Source: Paraburkholderia eburnea
GTDB lineage: Bacteria > Pseudomonadota > Gammaproteobacteria > Burkholderiales > Burkholderiaceae
Reading direction: 5' to 3'
Length of the DNA: 64,000 nucleotides
Assembly: GCF_002917095.1 (NCBI RefSeq)
Contig: NZ_PQGA01000001.1
Coordinates: forward strand, 919,782-983,781
Shown: positions 1-7,380 of the stretch, one piece after another
Numbering within the stretch: position 1 is the stretch's first letter
How the letters are laid out: each line of letters starts with the position of its first letter
Notes under the pieces: generated by a model
Database searches by the model: none
Seen by the model: the letters and a program-made list of their open reading frames with translations, nothing else
What the model was told of the DNA's origin: nothing
Program-made: the position numbers and the translations under genes

Positions 1-1126
1 TCGCTTCCCACGAGAATTCCGGCTCTTCGCGGCCAAAGTGGCCGTAAGCAGCGGTCTTTTCGTAGATCGGGCGCAGCAGGTCGAGCATCTGGATGATGCC
101 CTTCGGACGCAGATCGAAGTGCTCGCGCACGAGCTTCGTGATCGTGGTGTCCGAAACCTTGCCCGTGCCGAACGTGTTGACCATCACCGAGGTCGGCTCG
201 GCCACGCCGATCGCGTACGAGACCTGGATCAGGCAGCGCGACGCGAGACCCGCGGCCACGATGTTCTTCGCCACGTAACGGCCTGCGTAAGCCGCCGAAC
301 GGTCGACCTTCGACGGATCCTTGCCCGAGAACGCACCGCCGCCGTGCGGGGCTGCGCCGCCGTACGTATCGACGATGATCTTGCGGCCCGTGAGGCCGCA
401 ATCGCCTTGCGGGCCGCCGATCACGAAGCGACCGGTCGGGTTGACGAGGAACTTGATGTCGCCCTTGATGAGGTCGGCCGGCAGCACCGGCTTGATGACT
501 TCTTCGATGACGGCTTCGCGCAGCGTGGCCAGATCGATGTCCGGCGAGTGCTGCGTCGAGAGCACGACCGTGTCGATCGCGTGCGGCTTGCCGTCGACGT
601 AACGCACGGTGACCTGCGACTTCGCGTCCGGGCGCAGCCAGGGCAAACGGCCGTCGCGGCGCAGGTTCGACTGGCGCTCGACCAGACGGTGCGAAAGGTG
701 GATCGGCAGCGGCATCAGTTCGGGCGTTTCGTCGCACGCATAGCCGAACATCAGACCCTGATCGCCTGCGCCCTGATCGAGGTTGTTGTCGTGCGCGCGG
801 TCCACGCCCTGGGCGATGTCCGGCGACTGCTTGTCGTAAGCGACGAGCACCGCGCAACCGCGGTAGTCGATGCCGTAATCCGTGTTGTCGTAGCCGATGC
901 GCTTGATCGTGTCGCGCGCGACCTGGATGTAGTCGACGTTGGCCGTCGTGGTGATTTCACCCGCGAGCACGACGAGACCCGTGTTGCACAGCGTTTCCGC
1001 TGCAACGCGCGAGTACTTGTCTTGCGTCAGGATGGCGTCGAGGATCGCGTCCGAGATCTGGTCCGCGACTTTGTCGGGATGGCCTTCGGAAACGGATTCG
1101 GAGGTGAAGAGATAGTCGTTTGCCAC
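1..1126 (-). CDS. metK: S-adenosylmethionine synthetase, C-terminus beyond window edge
   Basis: Makes S-adenosylmethionine from methionine and ATP in the cytoplasm. The frame opens with [20 protein letters not shown], the ATP-binding N-terminus typical of MetK, and stays open to base 1, so roughly 375 of the usual ~395 residues are present. The start is a GTG at 1126; the core GGAG of a good ribosome site sits 8 bases upstream. It is transcribed away from the acyltransferase gene, from a TATAAT at 1313-1318, through a structured leader of about 180 bases. A long plus-strand open frame over the same bases is a shadow of this gene. Identification is secure; only the C-terminal end is unseen. 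Confidence 0.95.
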   Translation of the reverse strand, partial: MANDYLFTSESVSEGHPDKVADQISDAILDAILTQDKYSRVAAETLCNTGLVVLAGEITTTANVDYIQVARDTIKRIGYDNTDYGIDYRGCAVLVAYDKQSPDIAQGVDRAHDNNLDQGAGDQGLMFGYACDETPELMPLPIHLSHRLVERQSNLRRDGRLPWLRPDAKSQVTVRYVDGKPHAIDTVVLSTQHSPDIDLATLREAVIEEVIKPVLPADLIKGDIKFLVNPTGRFVIGGPQGDCGLTGRKIIVDTYGGAAPHGGGAFSGKDPSKVDRSAAYAGRYVAKNIVAAGLASRCLIQVSYAIGVAEPTSVMVNTFGTGKVSDTTITKLVREHFDLRPKGIIQMLDLLRPIYEKTAAYGHFGREEPEFSWEA

Positions 1127-1142
1127 GTGTAAGGCTCCTTGT

Positions 1143-1200
1143 AGCTGGTAACGGTTGAATTTCACGTAGCCAGCTTCGGGAGCTTTGAAGCGGCGACGCT
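1143..1200 (-). promoter_or_regulatory. Alternative hairpins next to the metK ribosome site
   Basis: Just upstream of the metK ribosome site, AGCTGG (1170-1175) can pair with CCAGCT (1143-1148). A second stem pairs GAAGC/GCTTC (1173-1177 with 1187-1191) and shares bases with the first, so the two exclude each other. A third stem, AGCG/CGCT (1189-1200), has a four-base loop. Overlapping stems of this kind are common in leader regulation. I see the pairing; any effect on translation is inference. Confidence 0.4.
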
Positions 1201-1221
1201 TTAGCGGATTACCTGGTCCAG

Positions 1222-1310
1222 TTGGCTCATGACCGCACACTTAGCTCCGTGGCGCGATACATGGCGAACCGGCTTCGCCCCGCAAGTTGTCAGTTAACTC
1301 GGCGAAGCCC
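1222..1310 (-). promoter_or_regulatory. Candidate SAM-II-type riboswitch in metK leader
   Basis: Read on the minus strand, a 9-bp stem GGCTTCGCC/GGCGAAGCC (1301-1309 with 1271-1279) closes a 20-base loop holding GAGTT, CTGAC and TTGCG. About 30 bases further on comes GGAGCTAAGTG. The metX leader in this window, a clearer SAM-II element, has the same layout: a 20-base loop with GATTT, CTGAC and TTGCG, and a downstream GCTAAAG. ACTT in the metK loop can pair with AAGT after GCT, as a SAM-II pseudoknot would need. An alternative hairpin GGCGAA/TTCGCC (1263-1279) competes with the first stem. The GTGA and TAAATG blocks seen at metX are missing, so the class is uncertain. MetK makes SAM, so feedback control would make sense. 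Confidence 0.45.
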
Positions 1311-1312
1311 GT

Positions 1313-1318
1313 ATTATA
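1313..1318 (-). promoter_or_regulatory. -10 box of metK promoter
   Basis: A perfect TATAAT on the minus strand. Transcription would start about 7 bases downstream, at the first bases of the candidate riboswitch stem. The -35 region is poor (a GCGACA-like stretch with short spacing). Confidence 0.55.
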
Positions 1319-1405
1319 GCGACTTCCCTAATTTGTCGCAGAGTCACACCGCGTGTTGTCAATCGTTTTCTCCACTACTTTCCGGCACGTCACGGGAGTC
1401 GCCGT

Positions 1406-2290
1406 ATGCTAGGCAAACTCGGCTCACGTTTCGCCATTGGTCTGCTGAAGCTTTTTGCGATCCTACCCTATGGTTTCGTCGCTCGTCTGGGAGACGGGCT
1501 GGGCTGGCTGCTCTACCAGATCCCGAGCCGCCGCAAGCGCGTCGTCCACACCAACCTGCGCCTGTGCTTCCCCGAGTGGAGCGACGAAAAGCGCGAGGAA
1601 GTCGCGGGCAAGCACTTTCGCCAGGCGATCCGCAGCTATATGGAGCGCAGCGTGCAGTGGTTCGGCTCGGCGAAGAAACTCGAAAAACTCGTCCAGCTCG
1701 ACAGCGAAATCGACCTCACCGACCTCGATCTGCCGCCCACGCTCTTTCTGGGTCTGCACTTCGTCGGCATCGAAGCCGGATCGATGTTCCTTAACTACTC
1801 GCTGCACCGTCCGTGCGGATCGCTTTACCAGCCGTTCTCGAACCCCGAATTCGAAGCCGCCGCGAAGGCCGGCCGCAGCCGCTTCGGCGCCGAAATGGTG
1901 AGCCGCGCGGACAGCGCGCGCGCCGTGCTGCGCTGGCTGCGCGACAAAAAACCCGTGATGCTCGGCGCGGACATGGACTACGGCATGCGTAACTCCACTT
2001 TCGTGCCGTTCTTCGGCGTGCCCGCCTGCACGCTCACGGCGGTCGGTCGTCTGGCGAAAGTGGGCCATGCGCAGGTCGTGCCCTTCATCGGCGAGGTGCT
2101 GCCCAATTACAAGGGTTATCGGCTGAAAGTCTTCAAACCTTGGGAAAACTATCCGACCGGCGACGACGAGCAGGACGCGCGCCGCATGAACGAGTTTCTC
2201 GAGGAACAGATTCCGCGCATTCCCGAGCAGTATTACTGGGTGCACAAGCGGTTTAAGACGCGACCGGAGGGCGAGCCGGGGGTGTATTGA
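1406..2290 (+). CDS. lpxL: Lipid A biosynthesis acyltransferase, LpxL/HtrB family
   Basis: Membrane-associated late acyltransferase that adds a secondary fatty acyl chain to the lipid A precursor, using acyl-ACP. The 294 residues match the family length. A hydrophobic N-terminal segment (about residues 8-28) is the membrane anchor, and GLHFVGIEAG holds the HX4E catalytic motif (His118, Glu123). YWVHKRFKTRP near the end is also typical. The ATG at 1406 has a GGGAG ribosome site. From the gene order known in Burkholderia, a second acyltransferase paralogue usually lies between this gene and dapF; here a toxin islet occupies that place. Which acyl position or chain it handles cannot be told from sequence. 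Confidence 0.88.
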   Translation: MLGKLGSRFAIGLLKLFAILPYGFVARLGDGLGWLLYQIPSRRKRVVHTNLRLCFPEWSDEKREEVAGKHFRQAIRSYMERSVQWFGSAKKLEKLVQLDSEIDLTDLDLPPTLFLGLHFVGIEAGSMFLNYSLHRPCGSLYQPFSNPEFEAAAKAGRSRFGAEMVSRADSARAVLRWLRDKKPVMLGADMDYGMRNSTFVPFFGVPACTLTAVGRLAKVGHAQVVPFIGEVLPNYKGYRLKVFKPWENYPTGDDEQDARRMNEFLEEQIPRIPEQYYWVHKRFKTRPEGEPGVY

Positions 2291-2314
2291 GGCTGTCCGC
2301 CTTGTCGAACGGAA

Positions 2315-2336
2315 AGCCGCCTGCGGGCGGCTTTTT
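2315..2336 (+). terminator. Intrinsic terminator after lpxL
   Basis: Stem AGCCGCC/GGCGGCT with a TGCG loop, followed by TTTTT. It ends the lpxL transcript before the accessory islet. Confidence 0.8.
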
Positions 2337-2405
2337 GCTGGGCGGCGTTCTGGTTGTGGTTACGCCGAAACGCCAAAAATTACGAACCCACCACCGTTGC
2401 GGATT

Positions 2406-2675
2406 TCACGACGCAGGCCGGACATAAGGCCGCATGTCACTGACCACGACTCGCGCGCACGTAAGCCGCACGTCGAGCCCGACGTTCGGCGTCAGGTCCA
2501 GCCGGATCAATCCGCCCTCAACTCGCGCAAGCGTCATCTCCATGATGGTGGCTTCCTCCGGCATGGCGTCCACATCGATCTCTGCCGTGCGCACGTCGAG
2601 ACAGTCGAGGAACACGACGTAGTTATGGCGCCTTCCAACCGGAATTGTGGCCGTGCGGCTCGCCGTGGCTCGCAT
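2406..2675 (-). pseudogene. Immunity-protein remnant, Imm50-like C-terminal half
   Basis: The open frame ends with a stretch rich in LDVRTAEIDVDAM and LTPNVGLDVRLTCARVVV. It aligns by eye with the broken immunity gene at 62.2-62.5 kb (LDIKTSEIDVNAM and HMPNIGMDIKLSCKKSTLLV). Spacing and composition suit the C-terminal half of an Imm50-like immunity protein. The N-terminal half, with the FGxYPSFxD motif seen in the other copy, is absent. The first ~15 codons read through the tail of a toxin remnant in another frame, so the real homologous part lies at about 2406-2620. Probably a decayed immunity gene that once followed the toxin remnant beside it. The family name is my inference from motif memory. 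Confidence 0.55.
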
Positions 2676-2720
2676 GGTATTGGGCGCAGAGATTGCCGTT
2701 CGAATCGAATCACGCCGGGA

Positions 2721-2917
2721 AAGTCGTCGCCGTTGCTCGCCAGTGCGGCTGCTGCGCGCTTTGCAGCATTCGCGGCCTGTATCACGTCGATGCGCTCGAC
2801 CATCGCGTTGTACTTTTCGATGTAGGCCGTTGCGCCGTCGGCATCAAGGCCCATCGATTCCATCACCGACCGGTGAAACGTCTTCGCGCGCGGCGTACTG
2901 GCGAGCGCTCCACCTCC
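2721..2917 (-). repeat. Linker duplication, copy 1 of 2 (197 bp)
   Basis: Matches 3608-3804 without gaps over 197 bases, with only scattered substitutions. It encodes the helical linker of the toxin proteins. Copy 2 lies inside the intact toxin gene and this copy in the remnant, so the repeat marks homology between old and new modules. Confidence 0.85.
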
Positions 2918-2940
2918 CAACTGCCGCGAACGCCCAGCTT
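2909..2940. repeat. 32-bp direct repeat, copy 1
   Basis: The bases from TCCACCTCCCAACTGC to CGCCCAGCTT are identical to 4389-4420. In the minus-strand frame both copies read [10 protein letters not shown]. The two copies bracket the intact toxin/immunity pair, suggesting recombination or duplication at this segment. Confidence 0.85.
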
Positions 2941-2996
2941 TCCGTTTCGCGCACGGCTCTAGCGGTATTCGTCAATCTCAATCGTGCCGCGCACGC

Positions 2997-3227
2997 TCAA
3001 CGCCCGAGTTCAACGATGGAGTTAATCAGCTCCGCCCCGCCTTCGATATCCTCATGGCCGACGAATCGCGAGACCTCCATGTGTCCGTCCCGGAATACAT
3101 CGATCTCTATCCGCTGCCCCACGACCGTAACGGCCACGAGAACACTATCCGACCGGTGCCGCGCAAGGGTGTAGTGGATCTTCTCCGCGTCGAGCTTGTC
3201 GAGCAGGGTAAACAGCGTGTGGTTCAT
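2997..3227 (-). CDS. Probable immunity protein of the adjacent toxin
   Basis: A 76-residue acidic protein starting MNHTLFTLLDKLDAEKIHY and ending IEGGAELINSIVELGR, with DGHMEVSRFVG in the middle. The start is the ATG at 3227: an AGGAG ribosome site lies just upstream and the toxin stop is only 10 bases away. A longer frame upstream overlaps the toxin and lacks such a site. Small size, position directly after a toxin gene and tight spacing are the pattern of cognate immunity genes. From memory, similar small proteins follow Rhs/CDI-type toxins whose tails end in a [13 protein letters not shown] motif. It should neutralise the toxin encoded at 3238-4251 in the cytoplasm. No named family is assigned. 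Confidence 0.7.
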   Translation of the reverse strand: MNHTLFTLLDKLDAEKIHYTLARHRSDSVLVAVTVVGQRIEIDVFRDGHMEVSRFVGHEDIEGGAELINSIVELGR

Positions 3228-3237
3228 GCCTTGGCTC

Positions 3238-4251
3238 CTATTTCTTGAAGCGTCCATCGTTAAGTAGTTTGAGCGCCTTCCGAGCATCTTTGCTTCCGTC
3301 CTGAGCATCGCCCTGGATTTCGTTGAGCGTCGAATTCAGATATTGCCCCGGAAATTCGCGCAACACAGAGCCTTTGCATTCGGACGAGATGATGTCGCAC
3401 GCGTACATGCTCCCGCGATCGTTGGCCGCAAGCCCGACAGCATCCCCGCCCAGAGCATCGGGCGTGTATTCGAATGGCTGTGCATCGCCGAGCGGCGTCG
3501 AATTGCCGGCTGCGTCGGCGCTGAACAGGTCATTGTCAGACGCGCCGCTATCGTCCGCGCCAGCATCGCCGAGCACCGCCCCGGCCGCCGCCTCCACCTC
3601 GCCAAGCAAGTCGTCGCCGTTGCTCGCCAGTGCGGCCGCTGCGCGCCTTGCAGCGTTCGCGGCCTGTATTGCGTCGATGCGCTCGACCATCGCGTTGTAC
3701 TTTTCGATGTAGGCCGTCGCGCCGTCTGCATCGAGGCCCATCGATTCCATCACCGACTGGTGGAACGTCTTCGCGCGGGGCGTACTGGCGGCCACTCCAC
3801 CTCCACCGCCTCGATACGTCTCGCCCCAAGTTTGCGGCGCGTAGCGCTCCGATACGCCAGCACTGCCGCGCCAGTCACGATCAATGGCGGGAACGATCAG
3901 GCCATCGCGCACCGCTTCGCGCAGAATGCGCGTTATGTCGTGGCCATCGATGGGCGTGGGCCACCGCCCACGGACGTGCTTGCTGATGAAACTGGCGTAA
4001 GCGCTGAAATCGCCGCAGATACGCGAAGCGCCACGGCGAATGCTCACCCGGAAGATCTGATCGAAATCCCGCCGGTCCTGCTCCATCTGTTCTTCGCGCG
4101 CCTTGCGCGCTGTCTGGCGCTCCTCGTAAGAGAGCCGCCAGCCACGGTCTACGTCTTCGATATCGCGAGCGGGCACTAGCGCGCACTGCCAACCGCCCTT
4201 GAGCGGCACGTAGAGCGCGTTATACGAGTTGCCCCATTCGGGTAACGACAT
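3238..4251 (-). CDS. Polymorphic toxin with exchangeable C-terminal domain
   Basis: 337 residues with four parts. Residues 1-150 form an N-terminal module (starts [29 protein letters not shown] near 97; [13 protein letters not shown] near 117; YAPQTW near 137) shared with the protein at 63.1-64.0 kb. A Gly run (148-152) leads to a helical Ala-rich linker (155-235). A junction motif, [12 protein letters not shown], lies at 251-262. The last ~60 residues hold [20 protein letters not shown] and [12 protein letters not shown], which look like a small toxin domain. There is no signal peptide or membrane segment. The ATG at 4251 has a strong GGAGGTGAC site. Structure and the following immunity gene indicate an interbacterial effector; delivery route (type VI secretion is a guess) and activity are unknown. 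Confidence 0.7.
   Translation of the reverse strand: MSLPEWGNSYNALYVPLKGGWQCALVPARDIEDVDRGWRLSYEERQTARKAREEQMEQDRRDFDQIFRVSIRRGASRICGDFSAYASFISKHVRGRWPTPIDGHDITRILREAVRDGLIVPAIDRDWRGSAGVSERYAPQTWGETYRGGGGGVAASTPRAKTFHQSVMESMGLDADGATAYIEKYNAMVERIDAIQAANAARRAAAALASNGDDLLGEVEAAAGAVLGDAGADDSGASDNDLFSADAAGNSTPLGDAQPFEYTPDALGGDAVGLAANDRGSMYACDIISSECKGSVLREFPGQYLNSTLNEIQGDAQDGSKDARKALKLLNDGRFKK
3608..3804 (-). repeat. Linker duplication, copy 2 of 2 (197 bp)
   Basis: Partner of 2721-2917; this copy is in frame inside the intact toxin gene and encodes its helical linker. Confidence 0.85.
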
Positions 4252-4463
4252 GTCACCTCCGCCGGTTGTAGCGTGTCTAGTAGCACGCCTTCAGGCGTCC
4301 GACCTTGTGCTACGTTGACCGACTCGCATTCGATGCAGGGCGCATCGATCTGCCCCTCGCGCACCAACATCTGCAGCCGGCAGCGTCGTCCACCTCCCAA
4401 CTGCCGCGAACGCCCAGCTTCCCGTACGCCTCTATTGGGCGACCGTAAAGCCTGCGCTATCAC
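4252..4463 (-). pseudogene. Unrecognised gene fragment upstream of the toxin
   Basis: One minus-strand frame is open just before the toxin gene and contains [28 protein letters not shown] and [16 protein letters not shown]. The other two frames carry stops. The [10 protein letters not shown] part is the 32-bp repeat also found at the head of the toxin remnant. The frame runs on past the toxin start without a matching stop, so it is not a normal upstream gene. It may be the end of a displaced islet gene. I do not recognise the family. Confidence 0.3.
4389..4420. repeat. 32-bp direct repeat, copy 2
   Basis: Identical to 2909-2940. It lies on the dapF side of the intact toxin/immunity pair. Confidence 0.85.
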
Positions 4464-4530
4464 CGTGTATCATTCGCTATTCGTCACATCTCGCCACACC
4501 TCCTCTCGCAGCAAGGAATCGACGTACACC

Positions 4531-5397
4531 GTGAAGCTGAAATTCACCAAGATGCACGGCGCGGGCAACGACTTCGTCGTGCTCGACGGCTACACCCAGT
4601 CGCTCTCGCTCACGCCCGAACGCGTGCGCGCGCTTGCTGACCGCCATTTCGGCATCGGCGCGGATCAACTGCTGCTGGTCGAGAAGCCGACCGTCGATGG
4701 CGTCGATTTCCGCTATCGCATCTTCAATTGCGACGGCGGCGAGGTCGAGCACTGCGGCAACGGCGCGCGCTGCTTCGTCAAATTCGTGCGCGACCACAAG
4801 CTCACCGATGCGCGCCGCGTGCGCGTGCAAGTCCAGAAAGGCGTCATCACGCTCGTCATGCAGGAAAACGGCGAAGTCGTGGTCGACATGGGCAGCCCGG
4901 TGTTCGAGCCGGCGCTGGTGCCGTTCGACGCGAGCGGCCTGGAAGGCCGCCGCGAGGGCAACGACACGCTCTGGCCGCTCGAAGTGAACGGCCGCACGCG
5001 CTGGATTTCGGCGGTGTCGATGGGCAATCCGCACGCCGTTCAGGTGGTCGACGACGCCGAGGCGTTCGCGGTCCTCCAGGACGGTCCCGTGATCGAGACG
5101 CACGCGCGCTTTCCGAACAAGGTCAACGCAGGCTTCATGCAGATCGTCTCGCGCAACGAGGTGAAGCTGCGCGTGTTCGAGCGCGGCGCGGGCGAGACGC
5201 TCGCGTGCGGCACGGGCGCGTGCGCGGCGGTGGCGGCGGGGATTCGGCGCGGCCTGCTCGATTCGCCGGTGAAGGTGCACACGCACGGCGGCCAGCTCAC
5301 GATCGCCTGGGACGGCGCGCACGACGAAAGCGCCGCGCTGACCATGGCGGGCCCGGCCACGACCGTCTTCGAAGGCGAGATCGAAATCCAGGACTGA
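4531..5397 (+). CDS. dapF: Diaminopimelate epimerase
   Basis: Converts LL- to meso-diaminopimelate for lysine and peptidoglycan synthesis, without a cofactor, using two cysteines. Both are present: Cys75 in EHCGNGARC and Cys226 in [11 protein letters not shown]. The 288 residues match the family. The start is the GTG at 4531 ([20 protein letters not shown] once read as Met), because the family begins exactly there; the open frame before it is islet and leader sequence. An AAGGAA lies about 13 bases upstream. The DUF484 and xerC genes follow, the usual proteobacterial order. Confidence 0.96.
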   Translation: MKLKFTKMHGAGNDFVVLDGYTQSLSLTPERVRALADRHFGIGADQLLLVEKPTVDGVDFRYRIFNCDGGEVEHCGNGARCFVKFVRDHKLTDARRVRVQVQKGVITLVMQENGEVVVDMGSPVFEPALVPFDASGLEGRREGNDTLWPLEVNGRTRWISAVSMGNPHAVQVVDDAEAFAVLQDGPVIETHARFPNKVNAGFMQIVSRNEVKLRVFERGAGETLACGTGACAAVAAGIRRGLLDSPVKVHTHGGQLTIAWDGAHDESAALTMAGPATTVFEGEIEIQD

Positions 5398-5594
5398 CTT
5401 GTCATCGACAAGCCGCCGATTCAGGCAGCGAACTGAAGCACGCACACTGAAGCACGCAGTTTGCAAGACCGAGCACTACGCAAGACCCTGCGCGCCGCGA
5501 ACGTATCCGCGGCGCAATCACGATACATCGCCTCATCCGCCGCGCAGCCGCGCGCCGCTTCCTGACCGAACGCGCTTATTGACGTGCTAACAAC

Positions 5595-6278
5595 ATGACC
5601 GATCGCGAAGTCGCCGATTATCTGCTTGCCAACCCCAACTTCTTCGTCGAGCACGCCGAGCTGCTGGTCTCGCTCAAACTGGGCAATCCGCACGGCAAGG
5701 CCGCCGTGTCGCTCCAGGAGCGCCAGATGGAAATGCTGCGCGAGAAGAACAAACATCTGGAACTGCGCCTGTCCGAGCTGCTGCGCTACGGCCACGAGAA
5801 CGACAGCATCGCCGCGAAAATGGTCCACTGGACCTCGCTCGTGCTCGCCGAGCGCGATCCGCACGCGTTGCCGCTCATGATCGCCGAGCGCCTGCGCGAG
5901 GAATTCGACGTGCCGCAATCGGCGCTGCGTCTATGGGATGTCGCCGAAAGCTACACGCAGGCGAACTTCGCGAAACACACGGGCGAGGAAGTGCGGCTCT
6001 TCGCCAGCAGCCTGGAGACGCCGTATTGCGGCGCGAACACGGGCTTCGAGGCCGCGCAGTGGCTCGATGGCACGCAAGGCGAGCCGCAGTCGGTGGCGAT
6101 CATCGCGCTGCGCAAGCGCGTCTCGGACGAAGAGCGCGATCCGGGCGGCGAAGCGTTCGGCCTGCTCGTGATGGGTTCGCCCGATCCGCGCCGCTTTCAC
6201 GACGGCATGGGCACCGATTTCCTGCGTCAGATCGGCACGCTCGCCAGTGGGGCGCTGGCACGCCTGCTGCCGCATTGA
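5595..6278 (+). CDS. DUF484 family protein
   Basis: 227 residues, starting MTDREVADYLLANPNFFVEH, the conserved opening of the DUF484 family. Residues ~45-65 form a short coiled coil (SLQERQMEMLREKNKHLELR) followed by a GAF-like domain. The family sits between dapF and xerC in many Proteobacteria and its function is unknown; a link to cell division or chromosome segregation has been suggested only from this position. The xerC start follows 18 bases after its stop, so the two are probably cotranscribed. Confidence 0.85.
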   Translation: MTDREVADYLLANPNFFVEHAELLVSLKLGNPHGKAAVSLQERQMEMLREKNKHLELRLSELLRYGHENDSIAAKMVHWTSLVLAERDPHALPLMIAERLREEFDVPQSALRLWDVAESYTQANFAKHTGEEVRLFASSLETPYCGANTGFEAAQWLDGTQGEPQSVAIIALRKRVSDEERDPGGEAFGLLVMGSPDPRRFHDGMGTDFLRQIGTLASGALARLLPH

Positions 6279-6296
6279 TCCAACCTTGAAGCTGTC

Positions 6297-7265
6297 TTGA
6301 CCCGTACCGAAGCCGTCACCGTGAACCCGACCGATCCGATCGCCGATTATCTCGACACGCTCGAGCACGTGCGCAGGCTCTCGGCGCACACGCTGCGCGG
6401 CTATGCGCACGAGCTGGACGAACTGAAGAAGCTCGCCAACGGCCGGCCCCTCGAACGGGTCACGCCCACCGACGTGCGCGGCGCCGTGGCGCGCGCGCAC
6501 GCAGGCGGTCTGTCGGCGCGTTCGATCGCGCACCGGCTGTCGGCGTGGCGCGCGTTCTATCGCTGGCTCGCGGGCCGCATCGAACTGGACGCCAATCCGG
6601 TCGCGGCGGTGCGCGCGCCCAAGCGTGCGAAGACGCTGCCCAAGGCACTGTCCGTCGACGACGCCACGCGTCTCATGGAAGCGCCCGCCGCCGCGAGCGA
6701 AGCCACCACGGGCAACCTGGAAACACTGCGCGACCAGGCGATGCTGGAGCTGTTTTATTCGTCGGGACTGCGCCTCGCGGAACTCGTGGGTCTGGACGTG
6801 CGCTATGTGCGGCGCGACGGCTACGAGTCGGCGGGCTGGTTCAAGCGCGACGCCGCCGAAGTCGAAGTGCACGGCAAGGGCGACCGCCATCGCATCGTGC
6901 CCGTCGGGCGCAAGGCGCTGGACGCGCTCGACGCATGGCTCGCCGTGCGCGACGCGTGGGTCAAGCACGACGACGCGCCGCTCTTTCTTTCCGTGCGCGG
7001 CAACCGCATGGCGCCGGGCGTCGTGCGCGAGCGCGTGAAGCGCGCGGCGCTCGTGGCCGGCATTCCGGCGAACGTCCATCCGCACGTATTGCGGCACTCG
7101 TTCGCCACGCATCTGCTGCAATCGAGCGGCGATCTGCGCGCGGTCCAGGAACTGCTCGGCCACGCCAGCATATCGGCGACGCAGGTGTATACGTCGCTCG
7201 ATTTCCAGCATCTGGCGAAGGTGTACGACAACGCGCATCCGCGCGCGAAGAAGCGCGAAGAGTAG
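6297..7265 (+). CDS. xerC: Tyrosine recombinase XerC
   Basis: Acts with XerD at dif to resolve chromosome dimers. The N-terminal SAM-like DNA-binding domain (to about residue 105) includes LSAHTLRGYAHEL. The catalytic domain shows the family residues in order: Arg in SSGLRLAELVG, Lys in EVHGKGDRHR, His-X-X-Arg in HPHVLRHSFATHLL, His in LGHASISATQVYT, then the Tyr nucleophile in that last segment. The length, about 320 residues, is slightly long. The frame opens with TTG at 6297; a GTG at 6321 (MNPTDPIADYLDTLEHVRR) gives a length closer to the family and may be the true start. Confidence 0.94.
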   Translation: MTRTEAVTVNPTDPIADYLDTLEHVRRLSAHTLRGYAHELDELKKLANGRPLERVTPTDVRGAVARAHAGGLSARSIAHRLSAWRAFYRWLAGRIELDANPVAAVRAPKRAKTLPKALSVDDATRLMEAPAAASEATTGNLETLRDQAMLELFYSSGLRLAELVGLDVRYVRRDGYESAGWFKRDAAEVEVHGKGDRHRIVPVGRKALDALDAWLAVRDAWVKHDDAPLFLSVRGNRMAPGVVRERVKRAALVAGIPANVHPHVLRHSFATHLLQSSGDLRAVQELLGHASISATQVYTSLDFQHLAKVYDNAHPRAKKREE

Positions 7266-7380
7266 GCCCATCAAGCCCTTGGGGCCGCTGAAGCCTCACC
7301 GCGCATCCACCCGTTTTTGCGCGTCCGGCGCTCCACGCGGAGCCGGCGGACGCCGCCGCATCATTGGCATCACATCCATC

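Larger units (their letters stand above)
2623..2965 (-). pseudogene. Orphan toxin remnant: linker plus frameshifted toxin tail
   Basis: The first part (about 2713-2920) encodes the same helical linker as the intact toxin next door: [18 protein letters not shown], then ERIDVIQAANA, ending ASNGDDF. The frame then changes. In the next frame, 2623-2709 encodes FDSNGNLCAQYHASHGEP followed by HGHNSGWKAP and a TAA stop. That peptide resembles the end of the toxin at 63.1 kb (YDGDGNAAVDIDFGHDHG, then SPHSHNW). A TGA (2710-2712) sits just before the tail in its own frame, so the join is out of frame and cannot give a fused protein. The constant N-terminal module and junction motif are missing. This looks like the debris left after a toxin module was displaced. 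Confidence 0.6.

Noticed and set aside
38..1132. 364-codon plus-strand frame over metK
   Set aside because: Shadow of metK, which is clearly encoded on the minus strand.
3343..4179. 278-codon plus-strand frame opposite the toxin gene
   Set aside because: Shadow frame; the minus strand has a strong ribosome site, module similarity with the 63 kb locus and a following immunity gene.
5431..5460. Short direct repeat TGAAGCACGCA after dapF
   Set aside because: Only two imperfectly spaced copies; no sign of a functional repeat or CRISPR.
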